Of a DNA stretch of 64,000 nucleotides, positions 37,122 to 45,854 are shown one piece after another; positions within the stretch are counted from its first letter, which is position 1; each line of letters begins with the position of its first letter. A program made the position numbers and the translations under genes. The notes under the pieces were generated by a model. It did not search any database. It worked only from the letters and a program-made list of their open reading frames with translations, and was not told the DNA's origin. This stretch comes from an uncultured Sphingomonadaceae bacterium (GTDB lineage Bacteria > Pseudomonadota > Alphaproteobacteria > Sphingomonadales > Sphingomonadaceae): contig CANMEE010000001.1 of assembly GCA_947496865.1 (NCBI GenBank), positions 549,501-613,500 on the forward strand. The letters are read 5' to 3'.

Positions 37122-37751
37122 ATGTTGAGATATGCATTGGCCCTTGTCGCAGCGCCATTGGCGTTAACTGCATCGCTTCCGGCAACGGCCCAGCAAAGCG
37201 CAGCGGATGATATTGATGCGATTTCCGCGCATCTGCGCGCAATGACAACAATGACTGCCAATTTCACGCAGACCGATCGCAGTGGACAGCTATTGCCCGG
37301 CAAACTGACACTCAAGCAGCCGGGCCGGATACGCTTTCAATATGGCAAGGAAGCCAATTTGTTGATTGTCGGGGATGGCAAGGCGTTGACCTTAATCGAT
37401 TATGACGTGAATCAGGTCCAACGCTGGCCAATCAAGAATAGCCCCTTGGGGGCACTGCTGAACCCGGAACGGGACTTGTCCAAATATGGAAAAATCATCC
37501 CGACTCGCAATCCCAATGTGTTGAGCGTCGAAGTCCGCGACCCCAAACGCCCCGAATATGGGATAATTACCATGGTTTTCACCAAGATCGCGGGCGCGCC
37601 TGCCGGTTTGCGGCTTGATGGCTGGGTATCGCTCGATTCGAAGAATAACCGGACATCTATTCGGCTTTCCGGTCAGAAATTCGGTGTTCCGGTGGCCAAT
37701 AACGCTTTCAAATGGAGCGATCCACGAAGAAAAAGGCGCGGCAAACGATGA
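37122..37751 (+). CDS. lolA: Outer-membrane lipoprotein carrier protein LolA
   Basis: Periplasmic shuttle that takes lipoproteins from LolCDE to LolB. The 209-residue precursor has a signal peptide (cleavage near ATAQ, residue 22) and the half-barrel fold pattern MTANFTQTDRSGQLLPGKLTLKQPGRIRFQY, then VGDGKALTLIDYDVNQVQRWPI. AGGAG stands 9 nt before ATG 37122; the frame is open further upstream only because it overlaps ftsK. The C-terminal tail is very basic (SDPRRKRRGKR). It follows ftsK, probably in one transcript. LolB and LolCDE are not in the window. Confidence 0.93.
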   Translation: MLRYALALVAAPLALTASLPATAQQSAADDIDAISAHLRAMTTMTANFTQTDRSGQLLPGKLTLKQPGRIRFQYGKEANLLIVGDGKALTLIDYDVNQVQRWPIKNSPLGALLNPERDLSKYGKIIPTRNPNVLSVEVRDPKRPEYGIITMVFTKIAGAPAGLRLDGWVSLDSKNNRTSIRLSGQKFGVPVANNAFKWSDPRRKRRGKR

Positions 37752-37919
37752 ACGGAGGCGCGCCCTCGACAAGCGGAAGCGCTGACAGGTTTCGTTCATC
37801 TGAGCGACAGAAACGCGGTTCTATAAGGATTACAGGATGAGACGAGGCAGTCAGGTTTTCCCCCTGTTACCTGACAATATAATCTTCTGACCATCCTATG
37901 CGTGACGAACGCGAGTTAG

Positions 37920-37957
37920 CCCTCACCTCCTAAATGCCCCCGGAGGTGAGGGTTTTT
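37920..37957 (+). terminator. Rho-independent terminator between lolA and xth
   Basis: CCCTCACCTCC (37920-37930) and GGAGGTGAGGG (37942-37952) form a perfect 11-bp stem with an 11-nt loop, followed by five T. It stands 169 nt after the lolA stop, so either the lolA mRNA has a long tail or a small RNA ends here. Confidence 0.92.
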
Positions 37958-38050
37958 CGTCTCTTACCTATCAAAAAATATGATATTTTGTCTGACTTTT
38001 GTTGGGCTTTTGGCTTGGGTTTCGCAGCTATCATGGCTAGGAGTTTAGTC

Positions 38051-38845
38051 ATGAGTGATACCCTAAAAGTCGTCAGCTGGAATATTAACAGCGTGCGCGC
38101 CCGCATTGACATAGTAGAACGATTCTTAAAGGAAGAGGCACCTGATGTGCTCTGCCTACAAGAGACAAAGGTGCGAGACGACCAGTTTCCGGAAGGAGTT
38201 TTCCGCCAACTGGGCTATAATCACCTCGTATTAAACGGACAGCCGATGCACCATGGCGTTGCCATGATTAGCCGTGTGCCTCTGCACAAAGATGAACGGT
38301 TCGATTGGCAAGCCAATGGCGAAGCCCGGCATGTCGGGGCTCGTCTTGAAAATGGCGTTCGCATTGAAAATGTTTATATCCCGGCCGGTGGCGAGATTCC
38401 GAACCGCGACGAGAATCCCAAATTCGGTCAAAAGCTCGACTTTTACCAACGGATGACAGACTGGTCGGCTGCGCTCGATACGCCAACAATCCTGCTGGGC
38501 GACTTTAATGTAGCGCCGCTGGAAGCAGATGTCTGGAGCCACAAACAGCTGATCAATGTGGTTAGCCACACGCAAATTGAAATCGACATCATGGCCAAGC
38601 TGCAAGCGGCCCATGACTGGGTCGATATTGGCCGCAAGTTCGTCCCTGATCCGGAACGGCTTTTTACCTGGTGGAGCTACCGCGCGCGTGATTGGCGGGC
38701 CTCCGACAAGGGACGGCGGCTAGATCATGTATGGGTCAGTCCGGAACTGGCAGACAAGGCAACGAGCCATATTGTGCATGAAGATGCCCGAGGTTGGACC
38801 AAACCGTCCGACCACGCGCCGCTCATTACGGAATTTAAATTTTGA
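38051..38845 (+). CDS. xth: Exodeoxyribonuclease III
   Basis: Apurinic/apyrimidinic endonuclease and 3' repair exonuclease, 264 residues. Catalytic signatures of the EEP fold can be read: VSWNINSVRAR with the metal-near Asn, CLQETKV with the metal-binding Glu, ILLGDFNVAP, LFTWWSYRA, RLDHVWVS and SDHAPLI with the catalytic Asp-His. AGGAG lies 9 nt before ATG 38051; upstream codons overlap a terminator and were dropped. The stop TGA touches the ATG of ribA with no gap, so the next gene is co-translated. Confidence 0.95.
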   Translation: MSDTLKVVSWNINSVRARIDIVERFLKEEAPDVLCLQETKVRDDQFPEGVFRQLGYNHLVLNGQPMHHGVAMISRVPLHKDERFDWQANGEARHVGARLENGVRIENVYIPAGGEIPNRDENPKFGQKLDFYQRMTDWSAALDTPTILLGDFNVAPLEADVWSHKQLINVVSHTQIEIDIMAKLQAAHDWVDIGRKFVPDPERLFTWWSYRARDWRASDKGRRLDHVWVSPELADKATSHIVHEDARGWTKPSDHAPLITEFKF

Positions 38846-39922
38846 ATGACGGCGCCTGCTGTCCTTGACGCCAAAGGCGCACGGCGCGCTGCAAGAGCCA
38901 TTGATGCGCTGCGGCGCGGATGGCCGATAGGTATAAAGACCGGCAACGGAACGCTTAACCTGCTTCCGGTCGAAACGACCAATCTCGATCATCATCTATC
39001 ATCACAGACTGACGTCACGCTGCTGATATCGTCTAGCCGCGCCGACACGTTGAAATTATTGAACCAGCGCGCGGCTGCCGATCCGACCTTGCCGGTTCAG
39101 ATCAATCTGGCAAAGCCCGTGACCGCAGCAGAAATAATCGCGATTGTTGATCCTGTTCTTGATATGCGGCATCCGCTGAAAGGCCCGTTTCGCAGCGAAG
39201 AGCTACAACATGCTGAAGCGGCAAAAGCGGCGATGGAACTGGCGAGACATGGCGGATTGCTGCCTGCATTTTTGATTCTCGACGAACCAGCCGAAGACCA
39301 GCTGCAGACCGAAGATGCCGCCGCCTATGCCGATTCCAATGCGCTGGTTATCAGCGCCCATGCCAAATTACCGGTTGCCGCCAATGCCCAAGCCCATATT
39401 TACGGATTTCGCAGCGAAGCCGATTCCACCGATCATATCGCGCTGGTCGTTGGCGAGCGTGATGACACCACGCCCGTCGTGCGCCTCCACAGCGAGTGCC
39501 TGACCGGCGATGTGCTCGGCAGTTTGAAATGCGATTGCGGACCACAGCTGCACACTGCGCTAGCGCAAATGGGAGACGCCAATTGGGGCGTGCTTTTATA
39601 TCTGCGCCAAGAGGGTCGCGGGATCGGTCTGATCAACAAGCTACGCGCCTATGCCTTGCAGGATCAGGGCTTTGATACGGTCGACGCGAACCAGAGGTTG
39701 GGCTTTGCCATTGATGCGCGGGATTTCTCTATCGCCGCACGCATGCTGGAGTTGCTTAGTATTCCAACGGTTAAACTACTGACCAATAACCCCGAAAAGG
39801 TAGAAGGATTGCAAGGGTGCGGGATAGCGGTGGACGAGCGCCTACCTGTGAAAATTGCCGCCAATCCGCACAATGAATTTTATCTCGACACAAAACGGGA
39901 CCGCACAGGGCACAAGCTTTGA
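38846..39922 (+). CDS. ribA: GTP cyclohydrolase II with N-terminal extension
   Basis: First step of riboflavin synthesis: GTP to a diamino-pyrimidinone phosphate plus formate. The catalytic domain occupies the C-terminal 190 residues or so. Zinc ligands are Cys218, Cys229 and Cys231 in HSECLTGDVLGSLKCDCG, and YLRQEGRGIGLINKLRAY is the GTP-binding signature. The total of 358 residues is much longer than the usual 200. The first 170 (including GTLNLLPVETTN and HPLKGPFRSEELQHAEAAKAAMELA) are not a recognisable DHBP synthase. Such long forms occur in Alphaproteobacteria. It begins at the base after the xth stop, and its stop overlaps the TTG start of the next gene. Confidence 0.9.
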   Translation: MTAPAVLDAKGARRAARAIDALRRGWPIGIKTGNGTLNLLPVETTNLDHHLSSQTDVTLLISSSRADTLKLLNQRAAADPTLPVQINLAKPVTAAEIIAIVDPVLDMRHPLKGPFRSEELQHAEAAKAAMELARHGGLLPAFLILDEPAEDQLQTEDAAAYADSNALVISAHAKLPVAANAQAHIYGFRSEADSTDHIALVVGERDDTTPVVRLHSECLTGDVLGSLKCDCGPQLHTALAQMGDANWGVLLYLRQEGRGIGLINKLRAYALQDQGFDTVDANQRLGFAIDARDFSIAARMLELLSIPTVKLLTNNPEKVEGLQGCGIAVDERLPVKIAANPHNEFYLDTKRDRTGHKL

Positions 39923-40425
39923 GCATATTGCGGGTCGACACAACGGCCCGGATGCTGAACTTTAAAGACCGAACTATTCCCTGCGCTATTGGTCGTTCTG
40001 GCGCCTGCCCTGCGGACCAAAAACGCGAAGGCGATGGCTATACGCCGCAAGGACTTTGGGCGCTCCGAACCATATTATTTCGCCCCGGACGCAGCTTTCC
40101 GTCGCCACAGCTAAAATTGCCATGGCGCTGGATTGGCGCGCAAGATGGTTGGTCAGACGATCCCGTTGATCCCTGCTATAACAGACCCATAGGCTTGCCT
40201 CACCGGTTTAGCGCCGAGGCGCTGGTCCGCGATGATACTCTTTATGATATCATTGTGCTGCTCGGCCATAATGACAGGCCGCCAAAGCCCGGCCAAGGCA
40301 GCGCGATTTTCTTCCATATCTGGAATGATGCCAAGCCGACGGAAGGCTGCGTTGCTATCGCGCGTTCAAACATGGACGACCTGCTGTCCGCGCTCGCACC
40401 GAATGATGTCATGGACATAATCTAA
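39919..40425 (+). CDS. YkuD-type L,D-transpeptidase
   Basis: Cysteine transpeptidase domain that makes or trims 3-3 cross-links in peptidoglycan, or attaches lipoproteins. The 168 residues form a bare domain with His133 (FFHIWN) and the catalytic Cys144 in PTEGCVAI, 10 residues apart as in the family. No signal peptide is visible, which is odd for a periplasmic enzyme. A cytoplasmic muropeptide role or a missed start are alternatives. The chosen start is TTG, overlapping the ribA stop (TTGA); no upstream extension is possible without entering ribA. The alternative ATG is codon 12. Confidence 0.85.
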   Translation: MSILRVDTTARMLNFKDRTIPCAIGRSGACPADQKREGDGYTPQGLWALRTILFRPGRSFPSPQLKLPWRWIGAQDGWSDDPVDPCYNRPIGLPHRFSAEALVRDDTLYDIIVLLGHNDRPPKPGQGSAIFFHIWNDAKPTEGCVAIARSNMDDLLSALAPNDVMDII

Positions 40426-40465
40426 GCCGGGCATCTGCCGAACGGACAGCAATTCCAAAAAAATT

Positions 40466-40479
40466 TTGCGCCAGATCAA
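40466..40479 (+). promoter_or_regulatory. FNR-like box upstream of the universal stress gene
   Basis: TTGCGCCAGATCAA matches TTGAT-N4-ATCAA at 8 of 10 fixed positions and lies 66 nt before the start codon. It was found by eye; functional only if the Fnr-type protein encoded at 50 kb accepts the weaker half-site. Confidence 0.45.
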
Positions 40480-40545
40480 TGCGCCATAGGATGCCAATGT
40501 CATAGTCCGATCTTTCGTTGCAACGGTATGACCGGGAGAGAAGCC

Positions 40546-41358
40546 ATGAAAACGATATTATTGCATGTGTTTGACGATAGCGGTTTTGAATCGCGCTTGC
40601 AGGTTGCGCTCGACATTACTCGCAGCAATGAGGGCCACTTAACCTGCGTACAGCCGACAACTCAATTTGCGCCAATGTCCTTTGGACCACTGGGTGGCGA
40701 TTTTGTAACTGGGATCAATTTTGAAGATATGGATGCCGCGGAACGCGCCCATCGTGAGAAGATAGAAAAGCGGCTAAAAGAGGAGGATGTGTCGTGGGAC
40801 TGGCAGACCGGTCTGGGAGATCCAGCGACACTGCTGACCGAGCGGAGCCGTCTGGCAGATCTGGTGATCCTCAGCCAATCCTATGGTAAGCGCAATGCCG
40901 GTGATGAACCATTGCCAATTGCTGGTGACGTCGCGGTTCACGCGCATTGCGCCGTGCTCGTCGTTCCCACCGAGCGCATGGCTTTTGACTGCCAGGCACC
41001 AATAGTGGTCGGATGGAATGGTTCAGCGGAAGCCGCCAAAGCGGTGCGATTCGCTCTACCGATGCTGAAAATGGCCGGCAACGTCCATCTGGTCACGGTG
41101 GGAGAAGACCACGGTGAATTTCCGCATACCGCTGCCTCCACGTTTTTGGCGAGGCACGGGATTCCAACTGTCCTGCACGAGCTAAAAGGCAAAGGCAGCG
41201 AAGCCTCCGACATTATTGCAGATTTCGCCGTGGAACAAAATGCCGCTGCCTTGGTGATGGGTGCCTATGGTCATAGCCGTCTGCGCGAAACTTTATTTGG
41301 CGGGGTGACCAAACATCTGCTTAATGACGCAAGAATTCCACTACTGATGGGGCATTGA
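40546..41358 (+). CDS. Universal stress protein, two-domain
   Basis: A 270-residue protein made of two UspA-like domains. The first (about 1-140) is degenerate. The second (about 145-270) starts PIVVGWNGSAEAAKAVRFALP and keeps the nucleotide-loop signature MGAYGHSRLRETLFGG. GGGAG precedes ATG 40546; an upstream ATG at 40528 lies before that site. An FNR-like box upstream and a position converging on the cbb3 cluster suggest oxygen-limited expression, as for many alphaproteobacterial Usp genes. ATP binding is plausible, the actual role unknown. Confidence 0.9.
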   Translation: MKTILLHVFDDSGFESRLQVALDITRSNEGHLTCVQPTTQFAPMSFGPLGGDFVTGINFEDMDAAERAHREKIEKRLKEEDVSWDWQTGLGDPATLLTERSRLADLVILSQSYGKRNAGDEPLPIAGDVAVHAHCAVLVVPTERMAFDCQAPIVVGWNGSAEAAKAVRFALPMLKMAGNVHLVTVGEDHGEFPHTAASTFLARHGIPTVLHELKGKGSEASDIIADFAVEQNAAALVMGAYGHSRLRETLFGGVTKHLLNDARIPLLMGH

Positions 41359-41384
41359 GCGACAATATTTTTGCGTTTCGCCAG

Positions 41385-41636
41385 TCAATCATCTCGTTTC
41401 TCGCCATCGTCCGGCAATTGCTTGCGCGAACAAAATCCGTGACAGGCTTTGACGCAATCATCACGGTCTTGCTGTTCCGGGTCCATGGGAACCGAGATGG
41501 TTCTGGTTATCCCGTCAGCGCCACATACGGAAAGGTCCATCATACCGCTCGCAGGTGCCAGCGGCGCAATGGCAAGCATCATAGTCGCCAAAGCGGATAG
41601 TGGAACGGCCCCGCGCGATTTATTCTTTTTCATCAT
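41385..41636 (-). CDS. Small exported Cys-rich protein after ccoS
   Basis: An 83-residue product with a signal peptide (about 10-29, ALATMMLAIAPLAPASG). The short mature part has four Cys: one in SVCGADG and three in DDCVKACHGFCSRKQ. The start codons at 41636 or 41633 lie inside the last codons of ccoS in another frame, so translation would be coupled. The ribosome site is weak. Being last in the cbb3 cluster, it could handle copper or redox in cytochrome oxidase assembly, but this is inference. It converges on the universal stress gene 26 nt away. No named family was recognised. Confidence 0.65.
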   Translation of the reverse strand: MMKKNKSRGAVPLSALATMMLAIAPLAPASGMMDLSVCGADGITRTISVPMDPEQQDRDDCVKACHGFCSRKQLPDDGEKRDD

Positions 41637-41781
41637 CGATCGCTTCATCATCAATTAGCACCCGCTGCGCCGCGCCGTCGAGATCGTCAAACTGACCGTT
41701 GCGCATCGCCCAGAAGAAAAAGACCAAACCAGCCAGTCCCATCAAGAGCGCCACAGGGATAAGGATCGCCAAACCGCTCAT
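41620..41781 (-). CDS. ccoS: cbb3 oxidase maturation protein CcoS
   Basis: A 53-residue single-pass membrane protein needed for cofactor insertion into cbb3 oxidase. It reads MSGLAILIPVALLMGLAGLVF at the N-terminus, then FFWAMRNGQFDDLDGAAQRVL, the CcoS/FixS signature in which a membrane helix is followed by the GQFDDL motif. It starts 13 nt after the ccoI stop on the same strand. It falls below usual length cut-offs but is unmistakable by sequence and position. Its last codons overlap the start of the small Cys-rich gene. Confidence 0.95.
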   Translation of the reverse strand: MSGLAILIPVALLMGLAGLVFFFWAMRNGQFDDLDGAAQRVLIDDEAIDDEKE

Positions 41782-41794
41782 TTAACTGGCCCAC

Positions 41795-43927
41795 TCATTT
41801 CGCCGCACCATTGAGCCGCAGCGCATTACCGACGACGATCAGCGAGGATAGCGACATGGCAATGGCCGCGATCAATGGCGTTACCATCCCGGTCAAGGCG
41901 AGCGGTACAGCCAAGATATTATAGCCAATTGCTAGTGCGAAATTTTGCCGAACAATGTGCATCGTCCGTCTGGCGGTTTGAACAGCCAGAGCTACCGGCA
42001 GGAAAGAATCGCTGGTAAAGACAGCGTCCGCCGCCTGCTGACCGACATCGCTGGCCGATCCGGGCGCAATAGAAACATGGGCGGCGGCAAGAGCGGGGCC
42101 ATCGTTCAACCCGTCCCCGACCATCAATATCTTATGCCCACTGGCAGTCAGTTTGGAAATCAACTGCAACTTGTCTTGCGGGCTAGCCCCCGTCTGTGCG
42201 GTCAGACCGACGGCCCGGGCAATTTTCGCTACCGATGGCGCGTTATCGCCGGAAATGATCGTGGCGGGCAAGCCCATCTGGTGCAGCCGATCAATGGCTT
42301 CGACAGCACCGGGTCGAATATCATCCTGCAGCTCTATCGCATGATGCTGAGCACCTATTGTCAATTGACAGGACAGATGGTCCTGCCGTTTTACCGGCTT
42401 CCCGAGCCCCACATGCAAGCCGTCCCAAGATGCTGACATACCCTCGCCAGGCACTTCTTCAATCGCGTCGAGAATGGCAGGCGTCACATCATCAGCCAAT
42501 AAAGCGTTGCGAATCCCCTTGCTGACCGGATGATTGCTCGCCTGCGCCAGGGCGAGCGCGATCTGTTTCTGTGGCGGCGCAAAATGATGGAGGTTAAGCG
42601 GCACCGGACGTCCCAAAGTCAATGTCCCGGTCTTGTCAAACAACACCCGGTCTGCCTCGGCCAGCCGTTCCAGCGCGCTACCATCTTTGATCATCACCCC
42701 TTTGCGCAATAGCGCGCCAGAGGCCACCACTTGCGCCGCTGGAACCGCAAGTCCCAAAGCGCAGGGGCAAGTGATGATCAGCACCGCTACGGCAATAAGC
42801 AAAGATTGATGCCAGCCGACCCCGGCCAACATCCAGAACACGAACGCCAGTAACGCAAGGCTATGCACGGCTGGCGCATAATAACGCGCCGCCTTGTCCG
42901 CGACCCGCACATAAAAGGAACGCTGTTGCCCGGCTTCATCCATCAGGCGCGCGATATCGGACAGGCTAGTATCCGCGCCTGCTGCTGTAATCCGCACCGT
43001 AACCGGCGCGGTCAGGTTCATCGTTCCGGCAAGCACCAGATCACCCGCCGCCTTGTGCTGCGGTTCGCTCTCGCCTGTCATAAGGGCAAAGTCAAAATTG
43101 CTCGCGCCTTGTTCAATCACGCCATCGGCAGCCAAATTATCACCCGCGGCGACCATCATCCGCATATCCGGGCGCAGCGCCTTGGACGCAATCCAGCTGG
43201 TTGTGCCATCATCATTGAGCACCATAGCGCCGGGCGCTGTCTGTTTAAGCAGCGCGGATATACCTTCGCGCGCACGATCACGCATCATCCCGTCAAGCAC
43301 CCGCCCGGCGAGCAGGAAGAAGATCAGCATGACGACGCTTTCAAAATAGGCATGCGCGCCGCCCGTCATCGTTTCGAAAACACTAAGTCCGGTGGCGAGG
43401 ATGATGCCAATTGTAATCGGCACGTCCATATTGGTGCGGCCATAGCGCAATGCCATGAAGGCCGAGCTGAAAAAGGGACGTCCGGAATAGAGAATCACCG
43501 GTATCGCGATCAACGCCGATATCCAATGAAACAGATCACGGGTCGGACCCATGGCGCCGGACCAGACGCTGACCGAGAGCAGCATGATGTTCATCATGCC
43601 AAATCCAGCAACAGCCAGCGCACGGATCAGTCGGTCGGTTCCGCCCTTTTCTTCTGCCAGCGGATTGTCGGCCAATATCTGTGCGTCAAAGCCAAGCTTC
43701 TCAATTTTATTCTTGATGGCATCTTCGCGAAGACCCGGCTCGTGGGATACGGCGACCTGTTTGGTGGAGAAATTTACGCGAGCCGAGAAAATGTCTTGTT
43801 CACCGGCCAGGCCGCGTTCGATTTTGGATATACATCCGGCGCAGCGGATAGCGGGCACCGCAAAACGCGAGACGACATTGTTCCCATCATCCGCCTTCAA
43901 GGCATCAGGATTGGTAACAGCGTTCAA
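41795..43927 (-). CDS. ccoI: Copper-transporting P-type ATPase CcoI/FixI
   Basis: Exports or delivers copper for the binuclear centre of cbb3 oxidase. The 710 residues have an N-terminal heavy-metal domain with RCAGCISKIE (about 28-37), eight membrane helices, and the ion-site motif TCPCALGLA. Also present are the phosphorylation motif DKTGTLTLG, the HP motif in ASNHPVSKGI, and MVGDGLNDGPALAAAHV. The CPC type and the neighbourhood identify it as CcoI rather than a detoxifying CopA. Its start overlaps the fixH stop by 4 nt. Confidence 0.96.
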   Translation of the reverse strand: MNAVTNPDALKADDGNNVVSRFAVPAIRCAGCISKIERGLAGEQDIFSARVNFSTKQVAVSHEPGLREDAIKNKIEKLGFDAQILADNPLAEEKGGTDRLIRALAVAGFGMMNIMLLSVSVWSGAMGPTRDLFHWISALIAIPVILYSGRPFFSSAFMALRYGRTNMDVPITIGIILATGLSVFETMTGGAHAYFESVVMLIFFLLAGRVLDGMMRDRAREGISALLKQTAPGAMVLNDDGTTSWIASKALRPDMRMMVAAGDNLAADGVIEQGASNFDFALMTGESEPQHKAAGDLVLAGTMNLTAPVTVRITAAGADTSLSDIARLMDEAGQQRSFYVRVADKAARYYAPAVHSLALLAFVFWMLAGVGWHQSLLIAVAVLIITCPCALGLAVPAAQVVASGALLRKGVMIKDGSALERLAEADRVLFDKTGTLTLGRPVPLNLHHFAPPQKQIALALAQASNHPVSKGIRNALLADDVTPAILDAIEEVPGEGMSASWDGLHVGLGKPVKRQDHLSCQLTIGAQHHAIELQDDIRPGAVEAIDRLHQMGLPATIISGDNAPSVAKIARAVGLTAQTGASPQDKLQLISKLTASGHKILMVGDGLNDGPALAAAHVSIAPGSASDVGQQAADAVFTSDSFLPVALAVQTARRTMHIVRQNFALAIGYNILAVPLALTGMVTPLIAAIAMSLSSLIVVGNALRLNGAAK

Positions 43928-44400
43928 AATACTTCCTGAGCCAGCGCCAGTTCATTGCCGCGATGCGTGATCGTGATGCGCAACTTCCAGCGCCCTTCGG
44001 GCAGACTATCGCGACTAATATAGGTGCCGCTGGGGTCTTGTACAAAATCGAGAGTGATCGGATCGGCCCGGCCGACCGGATGCTCCGCAATCGCGCTTAT
44101 CTCAGCGTCTTGCAGGGCGATATCATTCGCGTTGCGCACCGTCATCGCGATTTTGTCCTCAAGGCGCGTCACCGGCGACGCGGTCCAACCATGGGCCTGC
44201 TGTTTGCGCGATTCCTCAAGCCACTTGTTATAATTCTGGCTGGCAACATAACTATTATCGACCAATGTACCGCTAAAGGTGGAGACGGCAAAGCGCGCCA
44301 TCACCAGATTGACCGCAACGACCACAGCGAAAAAAGCCACGATCATGGCGGCAGCATGATAGCCGGTAAATTTCTTCGGGCTTACAGATTCTCGGCTCAT
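43924..44400 (-). CDS. fixH: cbb3 oxidase assembly protein FixH
   Basis: A 158-residue FixH family protein: one membrane helix (about 14-34, YHAAAMIVAFFAVVVAVNLV) and a periplasmic domain with the family pattern FSGTLVDNSYVASQNYNKWLEE and DGRWKLRI-like EGRWKLRITITHRG. Required for cbb3 assembly in Alphaproteobacteria. It overlaps ccoG by ATGA at its start and ccoI by ATGA at its end, so the three are translationally linked. Confidence 0.94.
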   Translation of the reverse strand: MSRESVSPKKFTGYHAAAMIVAFFAVVVAVNLVMARFAVSTFSGTLVDNSYVASQNYNKWLEESRKQQAHGWTASPVTRLEDKIAMTVRNANDIALQDAEISAIAEHPVGRADPITLDFVQDPSGTYISRDSLPEGRWKLRITITHRGNELALAQEVF

Positions 44401-45854
44401 TCGGCTCTCTCCGGGCGTTCAAAAAAAACGTCATGCGTGTCTTGCGCTGTCCGGTCATCTTCGGCTTGGACGGTGAAGGAAAATTCTTCCCGTTGAGGTC
44501 CAGCCCCCGGGGCAGCAACAAATAATCTGACCCGGCCTACACTGTCAGCGGGCACCTTGACGGTAACAGTCTGACCGGCGGTTTCTCGCGCACCTTCGCT
44601 CGACCATAGCACAGCCTGTCCTAAGCCAGACATGGAGATTTCCATCGTCCGTGGCCGGTTTTCCATATTGCGCAAATTGGCAGTATAAGCGTTGCGGACA
44701 TCACCATCGGCCAGCTGTACATAAAGCGGATTACGATCATGATTGGCGCTGATGTCGATTCGCGTGCGGTTGCCGACCGCAAAGAGCATCGCCATACCTA
44801 TCGCGCCCCAGACTGAGAAATAGAGGATGGTCCGCGGACGAAAGAGCGTTTTCAAAACCGGTGTGTGAGCCTGCCCCGCCTTTTCCAGCTCTGCATCTTC
44901 CGACGTGACATAGTCGATCAGGCCGCGCGGACGACCGACCTGATCCATGACTTTGTCGCATGCATCGATGCACAACGCACACGTAATGCAGCCAATTTGC
45001 GGTCCTTCGCGAATATCAATACCGGTCGGACAAACGGCGACGCATTGATTGCAGTCAATACAATCCCCAAAGCTGCCGGGCTGGGCTTCGGCCTTTTTGA
45101 CGCTGCCGCGGGGCTCTCCGCGCCAATCCTTATAGGTCACCGTCAGAGATTTTTCGTCCATCATCGCCGCCTGAATGCGGGGCCAAGGGCACATATACAC
45201 ACATACTTGTTCGCGCATGAAACCACCAAAGATGAAGGTCGTCGCGGTCAACACGCCAACGGTTGCATAAGCGACAAAGGCTGCTTCACCGGTGAAAAAT
45301 TCGCGGGCCAATGTCGGAGCGTCGGCAAAATAAAATATCCAGGCGCCCCCGGTTGCCATCGCCACCAACAGCCAGACCGTCCATTTACTCAAGCGCTTGG
45401 CAATTTTCTTTAGTCCCCACGGCGCGTCCTGCAGCCGAAATTGAGCGTTGCGATCGCCATCAATCGCACGCTCGATATGCTGGAACAAATCGGTCCACAC
45501 GGTTTGCGGACAGGAATAGCCGCACCATGCGCGGCCCACTGCAGAAGTCACCAGAAACAGCCCAATGCCCGCCATGACGAGCATGCCGGCGACATAATAA
45601 AATTCATGCGGCCAGATTTCGATGCCGAACATGAAAAAGCGCCGGTTCGCCAGATCGACCAGCACCGCCTGATCCGGCGCATAGGGACCGCGGTCCCAGC
45701 GGATCCACGGTGTGATATAATAGATGCCCAGAGTCACCGCCATGATCGCCCATTTGAGCTTTCGGAATGTGCCGTCTACCGCTTTGGGATAAACGCCCTT
45801 CCGCTTTTCATAGAGCTTTAGCTCCGGATCGAGAATCTCCTCAGGATTGCTCAT
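44397..45854 (-). CDS. ccoG: Cytochrome c oxidase accessory protein CcoG
   Basis: Membrane iron-sulfur protein (FixG/RdxA) that acts as a cupric reductase in cbb3 assembly. The 485-residue product has several membrane helices and WCGYSCPQTVWTD. Two ferredoxin-type clusters follow (DCIDCNQCVAVCPTGID and CITCALCIDACDKVM, about 250-300), then a C-terminal Ig-like FixG domain. GGGAG precedes ATG 45854. An earlier ATG at 45875 is possible but lies deeper in ccoP. The first codons overlap the end of ccoP by 14 nt. Confidence 0.95.
   Translation of the reverse strand: MSNPEEILDPELKLYEKRKGVYPKAVDGTFRKLKWAIMAVTLGIYYITPWIRWDRGPYAPDQAVLVDLANRRFFMFGIEIWPHEFYYVAGMLVMAGIGLFLVTSAVGRAWCGYSCPQTVWTDLFQHIERAIDGDRNAQFRLQDAPWGLKKIAKRLSKWTVWLLVAMATGGAWIFYFADAPTLAREFFTGEAAFVAYATVGVLTATTFIFGGFMREQVCVYMCPWPRIQAAMMDEKSLTVTYKDWRGEPRGSVKKAEAQPGSFGDCIDCNQCVAVCPTGIDIREGPQIGCITCALCIDACDKVMDQVGRPRGLIDYVTSEDAELEKAGQAHTPVLKTLFRPRTILYFSVWGAIGMAMLFAVGNRTRIDISANHDRNPLYVQLADGDVRNAYTANLRNMENRPRTMEISMSGLGQAVLWSSEGARETAGQTVTVKVPADSVGRVRLFVAAPGAGPQREEFSFTVQAEDDRTAQDTHDVFFERPERAE

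Noticed and set aside
37898..37933. 11-codon frame as a leader peptide for attenuation of xth
   Set aside because: It has no ribosome site and no run of regulatory codons, and such a short frame is common by chance.
42863..43939. 358-codon plus-strand frame opposite ccoI
   Set aside because: A His/Arg-rich product antisense to a certain gene, typical of a shadow frame.
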